Shown: positions 1 to 7,308 of the stretch, in pieces
Numbering within the stretch: the first letter of the stretch is position 1
Layout: each line of letters opens with the position of its first letter
Source: an uncultured Prochlorococcus sp.
GTDB lineage: Bacteria > Cyanobacteriota > Cyanobacteriia > PCC-6307 > Cyanobiaceae
Assembly (NCBI GenBank): GCA_902612005.1
Contig: CACMCA010000010.1
Span: 1 to 48,943 of the forward strand
Direction: 5' to 3'
Length of the DNA: 48,943 bases
Program-made: the position numbers and the translations under genes
The notes under the pieces: generated by a model
Seen by the model: only the letters and a program-made list of their open reading frames with translations
What the model was told of the DNA's origin: nothing
The model's database searches: none

Positions 1-365
1 GAATTATTTTTCAGCGGCAAGATAACCATAATTTAGGAATTGTAGTACATATAAAAAATATAGATTTTATTGATTCCTATATAAATGCAAAAGATGAAGA
101 AGTTTTTAAACAAAAAATAATTACAAATTTCAATGAACTTTTTGAAGACAATTTGTTAGTAAATAAATTAACTTTTAATGAGAAAATCTCTATTATGAAA
201 TGGAGAGCTTCACAACCTTCAGGTCTTGGCGTCCCATTATCTCTTCAATTTAGTAGAAAATATAGAATTGGATTTTGCGGTGACTGGTTTGAAGGAGAGG
301 GATTTGGTAGAATTGAAGGCTCAATTTTAAGTGCTTTAATATTAGAGAAAAAATTAAATATTTAA
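1..365 (+). CDS. Renalase-like NAD/FAD-dependent amine oxidase, C-terminal part
   Basis: The frame is open from the first codon boundary at position 3 to a TAA at 363-365, so the gene begins outside the window and only about 120 C-terminal residues are visible. The tail has a WRASQPSG segment followed by GFCGDWFEGEGFGRIEG and an SALILEKKL helix. This is how the C-terminus of renalase-type FAD amine oxidases ends, where GDW..G.R.EGA contacts the FAD. The nucleotide-binding N-terminus is not in view, so the substrate cannot be judged. It converges on the downstream kinase gene and the two stop codons overlap. Confidence 0.75.
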   Translation, partial: IIFQRQDNHNLGIVVHIKNIDFIDSYINAKDEEVFKQKIITNFNELFEDNLLVNKLTFNEKISIMKWRASQPSGLGVPLSLQFSRKYRIGFCGDWFEGEGFGRIEGSILSALILEKKLNI

Positions 366-375
366 TTAAATATTT
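356..375. terminator. AT-only perfect palindrome over two convergent stop codons
   Basis: Positions 356-375 are a perfect 20-base inverted repeat of A and T only. It contains the TAA of the flavoprotein gene (363-365) and the TAA of the opposing kinase gene (362-364). On the + strand it runs into seven T residues (373-379), and A residues precede it at 349-353. This resembles a bidirectional factor-independent terminator, but an AT stem is weak, so function is an inference. Confidence 0.4.
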
Positions 376-958
376 TTTTCAGAATTAGATCTATGTCAGT
401 GTTTTTTCTAATAAGGAATTTATTTGTATTATTTTTTATGCTATTTGGGTTGAATTTTTCGTAATAAATGTCCCAGGATTTTAAGAAATCATTTTCAGAT
501 TGTTTTTTATTCTTTCCCCTTTCTTTTAAATCTCTTTGTATGGCTCTTTTCATACACTTATTTTTTTTATTTTTTAATTCTAAAAAATAATAATTTTGAT
601 TATTTAAAGTGTTTGAGATTTCTTTAGCAAAAATACCTTCGACAATTAAAAATTTAATATTATTAGTTTCGTTTAAAATATTTTGTGTTGTTTTCTTCTC
701 AAAATTATAATATCTATCATTGATTGAAATTCGATTTTCATAAATAAAATCAAAATCTTTTTTGAATAATTTGTAATTAAAACTCATCCTTCTATCAAAA
801 AAACCGTTTACAAATTTTGAAAGAAATTTACTTTTTAGCCCTGTTTTATAGTAATTGTCTGTACTTAAAACAAAACCATTTTTAAATTTTTTAATTATTT
901 GATTTGATAAGGTTGTTTTACCGCTTCCAGATGGACCACTTATAAATATAAGATTCAT
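362..958 (-). CDS. Uridine kinase-like P-loop kinase
   Basis: The 198-residue protein opens with a Walker A loop, GPSGSGKTT at residues 8-16, directly after the first beta strand. STDNYYKTG follows and matches the Asp-x-Tyr-Tyr substrate region of the uridine kinase/phosphoribulokinase superfamily. IVEGIFA in the middle resembles the Walker-B-like strand of uridine kinases. The likely role is phosphorylation of a nucleoside or similar small molecule in the cytoplasm; the exact substrate is not fixed by the sequence. I chose the ATG at 958 over an in-frame GTG at 967 because an AGGTG sits just upstream of the ATG. The 3' end overlaps the convergent flavoprotein gene. Confidence 0.7.
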   Translation of the reverse strand: MNLIFISGPSGSGKTTLSNQIIKKFKNGFVLSTDNYYKTGLKSKFLSKFVNGFFDRRMSFNYKLFKKDFDFIYENRISINDRYYNFEKKTTQNILNETNNIKFLIVEGIFAKEISNTLNNQNYYFLELKNKKNKCMKRAIQRDLKERGKNKKQSENDFLKSWDIYYEKFNPNSIKNNTNKFLIRKNTDIDLILKKIFN

Positions 959-1228
959 TTTTATCACCTGCTTTTTATTAAAAATATAACTTTACTATTA
1001 AAAAATAATTTTAGTTTTTGAAAGTACATTTTTCTTTTTTTTGATTTTTAGACTAATGTTAAATACCCTGCAATGGCTTGTAAGCTTGCATAAATATTAA
1101 ATATGTGTCTTTATATAATTGTAAATAAATTATTTCTATTCATTCATCTATTTTTTTGTTATTTATTCCCCCATTGGAATTCATAATATATTAAATTAAA
1201 GAAATAATATTATTACTTATATATTTCA

Positions 1229-1543
1229 ATGATTTCTAAATTTCTAAGTAAGCTAAAATCAATTCTATTTAAAAGTGCAGTACCTCCTGAAACTCCTTTA
1301 AAGAAAGAAAAAAAAGCAACTAAGTCTGCCAAAACTTCAAAAACAAAAACAAAAACAGCTAATTCTAAGAAAAATATTGAAACTTTAACCTCACTCCCTG
1401 GTGTTGGAGCAAAAAGTGCGAAAGCTTTATATGAGGCCGGATTTAAAACAACAAAAGCAGTAATTGCTGCTGACGAAAAAGATCTTCTCGCTGTATCAGG
1501 AGTTGGAGTAAATCTTGTTAAAAAGCTTAAAAAGCTTAAGTAA
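1229..1543 (+). CDS. Helix-hairpin-helix protein with Lys/Thr/Ala-rich basic linker
   Basis: The 104-residue protein has three parts: a short amphipathic start (residues 1-18), a lysine-rich low-complexity linker (about 25-48, built from KKxKKATKSAKTSKTKTKT-type units), and a C-terminal domain with two helix-hairpin-helix motifs, LPGVGAKSAKAL and VSGVGVNLVKKL. HhH pairs bind the DNA backbone non-specifically, and the linker resembles histone H1-type tails. A role in DNA binding or compaction is therefore possible but inferred. The ATG at 1229 is the only reasonable start. It stands alone and converges on rpsU. Confidence 0.7.
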   Translation: MISKFLSKLKSILFKSAVPPETPLKKEKKATKSAKTSKTKTKTANSKKNIETLTSLPGVGAKSAKALYEAGFKTTKAVIAADEKDLLAVSGVGVNLVKKLKKLK

Positions 1544-1617
1544 TATAATTTTTATCTTTTACACTCAATAGAAAATTAATAACACAAAAATACTCTAACT
1601 TTAAAAAATCTAGCATA

Positions 1618-1794
1618 TCATCTTCTTTTTGCTTTTCTCCTCTGTTGCAACTTTCTTTTGTATTTCTCAATAGGGGTTTCGTGATGCCTAAGTCTTTTTA
1701 AATCTGCAAAAATTCCGGATTTAGATACTTGTCTTTTGAATCTTCTAAGGGCAGACTCAATTCCCTCATTTTCTCCAACTGTAACTTGTGTCAA
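1618..1794 (-). CDS. rpsU: 30S ribosomal protein S21
   Basis: Reading the minus strand gives a 58-residue basic protein beginning [19 protein letters not shown] and ending in QQRRKAKRR. This is the S21 family (usually 55-70 residues), a late-assembling small-subunit protein near the platform that supports initiation. The start is TTG at 1794: the frame upstream contains only ATT, AAA, AGA, TTT and similar codons before a stop, so no ATG or GTG is possible. Confidence 0.95.
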   Translation of the reverse strand: MTQVTVGENEGIESALRRFKRQVSKSGIFADLKRLRHHETPIEKYKRKLQQRRKAKRR

Positions 1795-1891
1795 AATTTT
1801 TCTAAATAAAAATATATTCTAACACTTTAACAGATATATTTAAAATCAAAACTTCAACTAAAAGATTGATGGTTGATTTAGTTTAATTGGC

Positions 1892-2350
1892 TTACTTTTT
1901 TGCCCAATCAACAAATCTTTTTTTATTACTTTTTATATCTTGTAATGATTCAAAATAATATTTTTGCCAATTATCTTTAGGTAGTCCAAGAAATAACATT
2001 AGATTTAAGGGGTATTCTTTGCTATCAGAACAATTTCTAAAATCATCCCTGAATAGAAAGATTTCCTTTTTAAGAGCAATTGCGATACCTATTTCAACCA
2101 TTACACCTTCATCTGGTGGATTTCCGTTAACAATCGCAAAAATACAATCACATTCTTTTAAATCATGGAAATTATTTCTTGCAACGTCATATGCCCATTC
2201 ACTTTCTTGTTCTGTCAGTGGTTTTGCTCTTTCAAAAGGTTCAAATACTTCTACATTTAAATCGTTGAAGATTTTAATAAACTCATGTAAGAGCGTTTTA
2301 GTTTGTTTTGAAAATCCATATGGATTTGCCAAGTATAACTTCTTTTTCAC
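1892..2350 (-). CDS. Nucleoside 2-deoxyribosyltransferase
   Basis: The 152-residue protein starts with KLYLANPYGFS, the nucleobase/sugar-binding loop of the family. It carries CDCIFAIVNGNPPDEGVMVEIG around residues 67-88, where the D-x-G-x-x-x-E-x-G motif supplies the Glu nucleophile (Glu86). Family members exchange the base of 2'-deoxyribonucleosides or hydrolyse deoxynucleoside monophosphates, so the role is deoxynucleotide salvage or cleansing. The GTG start at 2350 overlaps the TGA stop of the upstream phosphoribosyltransferase gene (GTGA), which implies translational coupling. Confidence 0.85.
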   Translation of the reverse strand: MKKKLYLANPYGFSKQTKTLLHEFIKIFNDLNVEVFEPFERAKPLTEQESEWAYDVARNNFHDLKECDCIFAIVNGNPPDEGVMVEIGIAIALKKEIFLFRDDFRNCSDSKEYPLNLMLFLGLPKDNWQKYYFESLQDIKSNKKRFVDWAKK

Positions 2351-2742
2351 CTTAAACCTCTTTTTTTGAGGTAATCTTCTCGGTCACTTTTTGAATTTAA
2401 GGTATTTTCCCAAGGGAAAACTATCCATTGGTTTTTTTTAGATATAAATACTGTATTCCACCATGTAGGTTTGATTTTACTAAATAATACAAAAAACATT
2501 GCTCCTTCAATATCCTTGAAGGTAGTTAATGTAAGACCAGTTTCATAAATATCATCTACTATTAGTGAATTTTTTATTGGTTTTGAAATTAATTCAATTT
2601 TTAATTTATGGCTTAGTGCTACAGCAAGACATAATCCGCCACGAGGAACTCCATATATTCCAGAAAATTCCTTAAACCTACATTTATTAGCTATTTGTTC
2701 TACGCTCTTATCAAATTCGCTCCAAGTAAAATAACTTATCAT
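2347..2742 (-). CDS. Purine-type phosphoribosyltransferase
   Basis: Starting at the ATG at 2742 the protein has 131 residues. IYGVPRGGLCLAVALSH near residues 29-44 and the PRPP loop IVDDIYETG at 61-69 are typical of type I phosphoribosyltransferases; the short length and PRGG signature resemble the xanthine/hypoxanthine group. It would convert a free base plus PRPP to a nucleotide. The longer reading from 2787 is rejected because it adds a lysine-rich run overlapping the upstream gene. It is coupled by GTGA to the deoxyribosyltransferase and lies 1 base after the upstream small gene, so the three form an operon. Confidence 0.8.
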   Translation of the reverse strand: MISYFTWSEFDKSVEQIANKCRFKEFSGIYGVPRGGLCLAVALSHKLKIELISKPIKNSLIVDDIYETGLTLTTFKDIEGAMFFVLFSKIKPTWWNTVFISKKNQWIVFPWENTLNSKSDREDYLKKRGLR

Positions 2743-2743
2743 C

Positions 2744-2929
2744 TTAATTTTTGTTTTTTTCTTTTGTAGTAGCATAATTTGAAGCAATTACACTTAAAAG
2801 TGCTACTACTTGCTCATTTGGACAATTAGTATTTTTTTTTAAATTTTCACATTCATTTATTATCTTGGCGTATGTATCCTCAACTATCCCGTTCATTTGA
2901 TCGATACTAAAAGAATATGGTTTATTCAT
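2744..2929 (-). CDS. Small uncharacterised protein, first gene of the nucleotide-salvage cluster
   Basis: A 61-residue hydrophilic protein from the ATG at 2929 (MNKPYSFSIDQ); a GTG at 2971 would add 14 residues. There is no membrane segment. Two cysteines (CENLKKNTNC) lie mid-protein and the C-terminal half is helical (EQVVALLSVIASNYATTKE). I do not recognise the family. It ends 1 base before the phosphoribosyltransferase start, so it is probably co-transcribed with the salvage enzymes. Confidence 0.6.
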   Translation of the reverse strand: MNKPYSFSIDQMNGIVEDTYAKIINECENLKKNTNCPNEQVVALLSVIASNYATTKEKNKN

Positions 2930-3003
2930 TTTTAAATTATTAGTTATTTTATTTTTACTTAAATATTCCACGAAGTAAATATTTTAAGTATTTAAAGATA
3001 AAA

Positions 3004-3507
3004 CTATTCCCACATGGGATCATTTAATTTTTCATTTTTAAGTGAAGAAGGAACATAAGTATGTAAAGTTTCAATTGTTATAGCCCATTTTTTAGAGTTT
3101 CCCTTTAAACTTTCGCTTTCAATTAAGTTTGTTAGGGGAATCCTTTTTCTTACTTTAAGAAGTCCTAAACAAGCTTCCCATGCCTCATGATTTTTATAAA
3201 TATCTAACCAAAAATCAAAAATATTTTCTAGGATTTCTAAAGGGATATCAAATGGAATACCTATTGAAGGTCTCGCAATTAAATAATTTTTGTTTTTTAG
3301 TTCATTTAATAAATTATTTAAGTTTAAATTAATAGCTAAAAGAATATCTTCTGCTGATTCATGACCTATTAATTCTTTTCTATGGCAATCTAAAAGATTT
3401 TCATCCTCTAGGATATTTTCATCGCAATTTTTTATTCCCACAATCCAAAATCCTTCTCCATTATTCACTCCACTAGCAAGAAATAGATATTTAGGTGAAT
3501 TCTCCAA
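3004..3507 (-). CDS. Conserved-looking protein of unknown function
   Basis: A 167-residue soluble protein with no recognised motif. It begins with a beta-rich stretch (KYLFLASGVNNGEGFWIVGIKNC), has an Asp/Glu-rich loop near residue 30-40 and a helical middle with W-rich DFWLDIYKNHEAWEACL, and ends in YVPSSLKNEKLNDPMWE. The start must be TTG at 3507, since no other in-frame ATG or GTG occurs near the N-terminus. The next minus-strand gene begins 75 bases downstream. The function is unknown. Confidence 0.6.
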   Translation of the reverse strand: MENSPKYLFLASGVNNGEGFWIVGIKNCDENILEDENLLDCHRKELIGHESAEDILLAINLNLNNLLNELKNKNYLIARPSIGIPFDIPLEILENIFDFWLDIYKNHEAWEACLGLLKVRKRIPLTNLIESESLKGNSKKWAITIETLHTYVPSSLKNEKLNDPMWE

Positions 3508-3730
3508 GATTTCTAACTATTTTTTCCATTTTTAACATTTTTTGTTTGATATGAAAATAATTTAGCTGTGTAATTAACAATATGAAGTCCTCGTAAAAAA
3601 AATTTTGTTGTTATAGTTAAATTTTAGGAAATGTTTGATTTAAGAGAACTAAAACTAATGTTTTTAGATCCCACTGATTTAATAATTAACAATATTAATA
3701 AATATCTTTATAGTAATAAAGCAATTAAAT

Positions 3731-3955
3731 TTATTTTTTCTTAGGAAATAATTTTCCTATTTTCTCCTTTTGCAAGTACTCCTTTTTAGTTCTTATTTTT
3801 TTGTCTTCTAAGGATTCTTTATTAGTACTTACAGCATAAATAATATAGAAAATCATGCCAGTAAATATTAATCCTACAAAAATTATAAATATTCCTATAG
3901 GTTCACTGGGACTGAATATTTTAAGATCAAAAGCTGTATTTAGGGAAATTATCAT
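3731..3955 (-). CDS. Small single-span membrane protein
   Basis: A 74-residue protein from the ATG at 3955 (an adjacent TTG at 3958 is possible). One clear membrane helix lies at about residues 19-42 (PIGIFIIFVGLIFTGMIFYI). A highly charged Lys/Glu tail ending KLFPKKK follows. The charge pattern suggests the tail is cytoplasmic. No family is recognised. It follows another small membrane protein gene after 36 bases and may share its transcript. Confidence 0.6.
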   Translation of the reverse strand: MIISLNTAFDLKIFSPSEPIGIFIIFVGLIFTGMIFYIIYAVSTNKESLEDKKIRTKKEYLQKEKIGKLFPKKK

Positions 3956-3991
3956 CAATAAACCAATTCCATAAATAAATTTTATGGAAAT

Positions 3992-4213
3992 CTAATTGAT
4001 TTCCTCGTATCCAAAAAATGTTGCATTGTCTGAATTTTTATAACCATTAGCGGCTTCCTGTGGGTTTTGACTGTCAATTTTTCTTGCTTTAGCATGTATC
4101 ATGTTGAATGGGAAAATTACAGCTCCTACAAAAAAATGAAGAATTAAGAAATCTGAAGGTAATCCATTTGTCCAATCAGGAAAAAATAGCAATGTCATCA
4201 ATGATTCGTACAT
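3992..4213 (-). CDS. Small membrane protein of unknown function
   Basis: A 73-residue protein from the ATG at 4213 (a TTG at 4225 would add four residues). The N-terminal half is hydrophobic with Phe and Trp (FFPDWTNGLPSDF, then LHFFVGAVIFPFNMI), giving one likely membrane helix. The C-terminal half is polar (NPQEAANGYKNSDNATFFGYEEIN). I recognise no motif. It precedes the small membrane gene ending at 3731 in the same direction. Confidence 0.6.
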   Translation of the reverse strand: MYESLMTLLFFPDWTNGLPSDFLILHFFVGAVIFPFNMIHAKARKIDSQNPQEAANGYKNSDNATFFGYEEIN

Positions 4214-4377
4214 ATTTGTAGTCAAATAAACCTCTGACTATTATTACTGAACTTATCGCAATACTTTTAATTATTAATAAATTGAAATTTAATTTGCTTT
4301 TAATAATTATCAGATTTAATTGAAAAGACAATTTTAAAATACTATTATATTACTTATAAATTATTGACTTATAGCTG

Positions 4378-4779
4378 TTGTTAAAATTATTTTTTGTCTT
4401 ACTTTTATTTATAATTTTTCAATTAAAACCTGCAATAGGTTTAGCTTTTGATACTTCCGATCCAAGTGTTAGTTTGCTACAAAATAGGATCTCTAATAAT
4501 TTCTCTAAGAAATATTGCAATGCTATCCAAAATGGTCTTTCTAAAGATGAAGCAATGAAATCAGCTATTGTAAAAACTGAAAACATTATATCTTTCTCTT
4601 ACAATCCTCAGAAAAAATGGATTGAGAAAAGTGACTTGGCAAATCAAATATCATTGCAAGTAGTAAATGATTGTGGATGGTCGTTTGGATTAATTGGAAA
4701 GGAGGGGATTAATTATTTTAAATCATATTTTCTAGAAGTTTACGAAAAAACAACTCCTGACAAAAATTTTTCAAGATAG
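4378..4779 (+). CDS. Secreted or periplasmic protein of unknown function
   Basis: A 133-residue protein whose first 23 residues form a signal peptide: a Lys near the N-terminus, a leucine/phenylalanine core, and a plausible cleavage after IGLA. The mature part has two cysteines (KKYCNAIQNG and NDCGWSFG) that could form a disulphide. The start is TTG at 4378, directly upstream of the signal peptide with no ATG alternative. The next gene starts 9 bases after its stop in the same direction. No enzymatic motif is recognised. Confidence 0.6.
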   Translation: MLKLFFVLLLFIIFQLKPAIGLAFDTSDPSVSLLQNRISNNFSKKYCNAIQNGLSKDEAMKSAIVKTENIISFSYNPQKKWIEKSDLANQISLQVVNDCGWSFGLIGKEGINYFKSYFLEVYEKTTPDKNFSR

Positions 4780-4788
4780 ATTAGGTTA

Positions 4789-4983
4789 ATGAATAATATT
4801 TCTGACAAATTAGTATTGACTATAATTTTGATTACTATTCTTTTTGTATTTGGATTGATTTTTTCAGTAAAGTCCCCAGAGAGAAAGGTTATAGATTCAC
4901 CAATAATGTGGAAAGATGATTATTCTAATATCTCGATTTTCAAGAACAACTATATAAATTCAGAAAGAATAAGAATAATTTAA
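4789..4983 (+). CDS. Small single-span membrane protein
   Basis: A 64-residue protein with one membrane helix at about residues 8-28 (LVLTIILITILFVFGLIFS) and a short polar C-terminus rich in Ser, Asn and Ile. An AGG lies a few bases before the ATG at 4789. It follows the secreted-protein gene closely, so the two probably form one transcript. No family is recognised. Confidence 0.55.
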   Translation: MNNISDKLVLTIILITILFVFGLIFSVKSPERKVIDSPIMWKDDYSNISIFKNNYINSERIRII

Positions 4984-5071
4984 TAAAAACATTGCTTACT
5001 AAAATAAAGGATCCTATTCAAGCATATACAAAAATATTTTTTCAAATCTCAATCAATTTATCATTCATTTT

Positions 5072-5413
5072 TTAATTTAAGTAGTTCAAAAGAACTGACG
5101 CTAGTTTTAAATCATCATTAAACCATGCTCGTATCGCCATAGCTCTTCGAGGATCATAAAAATTTTGTTTTCTGTACCAACTAAGAACTTCTAAATCTGA
5201 TTTCTTCCCATTACATGACAAACAACATGGTACGCAATTACTTGTACTGCTAATCCCCCCTTTTGACATTGGGTGAAGGTGGTCGAGTGATTCTGAGGCT
5301 TTACCGCAATAAATACATTTATAGTTAGTAAGTTTATTAAGTGACTCTCTCCAATTTCTATTGCTTGTCTTGGGACAAAACTGATCAAGGTAAATTGCAT
5401 CTTGACTATGCAT
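5072..5413 (-). CDS. HNH endonuclease domain protein
   Basis: From the ATG at 5413 the protein has 113 residues. It shows the complete zinc-ribbon HNH layout: CIYCG (Cys33, Cys36), LDHLHPMSKGG (Asp44-His45), then NCVPCCLSCNGKKSD with Cys64/Cys67 and Asn59. This is the HNH_5-type fold common in cyanobacteria, often as stand-alone genes of unknown target. The longer reading to 5524 only adds a Lys/Phe/Ile-rich stretch with no family similarity and is rejected. It converges on the small membrane gene ending at 4983. Confidence 0.8.
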   Translation of the reverse strand: MHSQDAIYLDQFCPKTSNRNWRESLNKLTNYKCIYCGKASESLDHLHPMSKGGISSTSNCVPCCLSCNGKKSDLEVLSWYRKQNFYDPRRAMAIRAWFNDDLKLASVLLNYLN

Positions 5414-5552
5414 AGTATTCTTGATAATTTTTTTTGATAATAACAGTTTTTTTTTAAGTATGATTGAAAAAGTAATAAAAGACTTGTTAAAGCGAATGTT
5501 TTTTATGAAGAGAATAATTTTCAATTATTAATAAGGGCAATATATATATTTA

Positions 5553-6365
5553 ATGCTTTATTTATTAACAATATTTTTAGGAAATTTGGATCATTCTTTA
5601 TTTAAAAGTTTTTATATCTTTTTGATATCGTTTTTTTCTAATACATTCTCAGCGATTTCTGGAGGCGGAGCAGGATTATTACAATTGCCTGCATTGATAT
5701 TATTTGGAGTTCCTTATTATCAGGCTCTGGCTAGTCATAAATTAGCAACAGTAGCACTAGGAATAGGGGGTTCCTTAAGAAATTACAAATCTTTAGGTAA
5801 TGATATAAGTGTTGCTTGGCAAATATTAATTTTTGGATTACCAGGAGTAATTTTGGGGGCTTCTGTAGTTGAATACATATCAGAAAAGTATTTGTACTTA
5901 ATTTTAGGAATAATATCCATATTATTAGCTTGTTACTCATTCCTTAAACCAGATTTAGGTTTATCATCTGGTAATAAAAAGCTTAATTTTGTTCATAAAA
6001 TTAGATTTTTAATTTTTATTTTTCTTATAGGTATATTAAATGGTTCTATTTCTTCAGGAACTGGATTGCTTGTAACAATACTATTAATAAAAACTTTTGA
6101 AATGGATTTTCTTCGAGCCATAAGTATGACATTTTTTACTGTTGGGATTTTTTGGAATTTTGTCGGAGCAGTATTTTTGTCAAGAATAGGATCGGTTCCA
6201 TTAAATTTATTGATAGTTTTAATAATTGGTTCCTTTACAGGAGGATTTTTCGGAGCTCACCTTTCAAAATTAAATGGGAATATACTTATTAAGAAAACTT
6301 TTATAACAGTTTGTATTTTGGTTGGTATTAGCTTATTGATTAAATCCATAAAAAGCTTTTTATAA
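5553..6365 (+). CDS. TSUP (TauE/SafE) family membrane anion exporter
   Basis: A 270-residue polytopic protein with about eight hydrophobic segments. The first repeat carries GGGAGLLQLPALILFGVP followed by ALASHKLATVALG. The second carries GILNGSISSGTGLL and an inner SMTFF segment, matching the duplicated G-rich motif of the TauE/SafE/YfcA (DUF81) family. Members export sulphite, sulphoacetate and other organosulphonates, but the substrate here cannot be deduced. The gene is isolated, with an intergenic stretch of over 400 bases downstream. Confidence 0.85.
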   Translation: MLYLLTIFLGNLDHSLFKSFYIFLISFFSNTFSAISGGGAGLLQLPALILFGVPYYQALASHKLATVALGIGGSLRNYKSLGNDISVAWQILIFGLPGVILGASVVEYISEKYLYLILGIISILLACYSFLKPDLGLSSGNKKLNFVHKIRFLIFIFLIGILNGSISSGTGLLVTILLIKTFEMDFLRAISMTFFTVGIFWNFVGAVFLSRIGSVPLNLLIVLIIGSFTGGFFGAHLSKLNGNILIKKTFITVCILVGISLLIKSIKSFL

Positions 6366-6516
6366 AATTATTGGAGGATAGCAGTACATTTTGGTAAAAA
6401 TTCTAAGGCAGGATATAAATTAAAAATAAATTAATTATTATCTTTATTCTTTATAAAAGGGTTAATGTATTACTCGTTTTATTAAATAATGCTTTTAGAC
6501 CTTATTTAAAATCCAC

Positions 6517-6544
6517 AAAAAAAAGGCCTCACTTATGTGGGGCC
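6517..6544 (-). terminator. Strong factor-independent terminator, minus strand
   Basis: An 8-bp GC-rich stem (6525-6532 with 6537-6544, one G-U pair) closes a four-base loop. On the minus strand it is followed by eight U residues (6517-6524 are all A on the + strand). This is by far the most GC-rich hairpin in its surroundings. No established minus-strand gene ends here, which points to a short minus-strand transcript. Confidence 0.7.
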
Positions 6545-6621
6545 GGGTGATGGGGAATCTTATTTTTAAACCAATTTCTTAAAAAATGCAACCCCCTATC
6601 TATAGCGCAAACATCAACCAT
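6529..6621 (-). CDS. Possible 30-residue peptide or small RNA ending at the terminator
   Basis: The minus strand from an ATG at 6621 reads 30 codons (MVDVCAIDRGLHFLRNWFKN, then KIPHHPAPHK), with the TGA inside the terminator stem. The open frame extends upstream past an in-frame GTG. No family is recognised. The strong terminator shows a transcript probably ends here, but it could equally be a non-coding RNA. The rest of the gap is AT-rich: in 6366-6516 and 6622-6811 I see nothing supportable. Confidence 0.35.
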   Translation of the reverse strand: MVDVCAIDRGLHFLRNWFKNKIPHHPAPHK

Positions 6622-6811
6622 TTCATACACTACAGATAGTGCTTTATTGATTTTCTAATATGTAAATTTAAAAATTCTAAAAAGTTTTGTAATTTTTATT
6701 TTTATCAGAAAAAATCCTATCTTATGATTTCAAATGTTTTTGGGTAATTTTACTTGTTAAAAATGTCCTGCACAGTATCATTCGTAAGGACTTTGCTAGT
6801 AAAAAGCTTTA

Positions 6812-7039
6812 ATGATTGAATTAACTTTACTAACTCTTTTAAATTATGTTGGGGATAATTTCTGTGAGTATAGAAATCTAGGTCACGATAACTATAAATC
6901 TTTACTTCTTTCCTACAGTGATGCAAGTAATAAATTTGGACCATTAGAGGTTAAAAAGGTTATTGAGAAGTCAGAAAATTTTAAAGTTACGGCTGTTGCT
7001 ATTGCTGCAATTAAGTGCCCTCAGCATATAGTAAAGTAA
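6812..7039 (+). CDS. Small protein of unknown function
   Basis: A 75-residue protein, mostly helical and mildly hydrophobic at its start (MIELTLLTLLNYVGDNF). Its second half, KFGPLEVKKVIEKSENFKVTAVAIAAIKCP, has an amphipathic alternation. I recognise no family. Its TAA overlaps the ATG of the next gene (TAATG), a coupling that argues it is translated. A 64-codon frame on the opposite strand is judged a shadow. Confidence 0.55.
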   Translation: MIELTLLTLLNYVGDNFCEYRNLGHDNYKSLLLSYSDASNKFGPLEVKKVIEKSENFKVTAVAIAAIKCPQHIVK

Positions 7040-7305
7040 TGAAGTTCGAATTAAAAACTGAAAATGAAAATTATTCAAAATCATTTTCACAATTTTTTCG
7101 TATAGTTTTTTTTCTCACTTTAATAATTATCCTTTGTGATGTTGCACTCAAATTAGGAATCATATCAAGAAATCATAAAATTGAATATAATTGTAGGCTT
7201 TTATCTGTTGAAAAATCTAGAACTAATTTTAAGAAATTATCTTTGCTTTCTAAGTTGAAAAGTAAACAGCAAATTTGGGAATTTTGTATGGAGGTTATTA
7301 AATAA
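7039..7305 (+). CDS. Small single-span membrane protein
   Basis: An 88-residue protein from the ATG at 7039, which overlaps the preceding stop. One membrane helix lies at about residues 20-43 (FFRIVFFLTLIIILCDVALKLG). It is followed by a basic Lys/Ser-rich segment with two cysteines. An earlier in-frame start at 7015 lies within the upstream gene and is less likely. It converges with the ABC permease gene, leaving three bases between them. The function is unknown. Confidence 0.6.
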   Translation: MKFELKTENENYSKSFSQFFRIVFFLTLIIILCDVALKLGIISRNHKIEYNCRLLSVEKSRTNFKKLSLLSKLKSKQQIWEFCMEVIK

Positions 7306-7308
7306 TAG

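Noticed and set aside
968..1228. Possible gene or small RNA in the 261-base gap before the HhH gene
   Set aside because: No frame over 15 codons and no GC-rich hairpin with a U run is visible; only AT-rich promoter-like sequence.
3631..3744. 37-codon + strand frame starting ATG after AGGAA
   Set aside because: The AGGAA abuts the ATG with no spacing, the frame overlaps the end of the opposing membrane-protein gene, and the Asn/Ile/Lys composition looks like chance.
6750..6944. 64-codon minus-strand frame
   Set aside because: It opposes the 6812-7039 gene, which is coupled to its neighbour by TAATG. The minus frame is rich in Tyr/His with no coherent structure.
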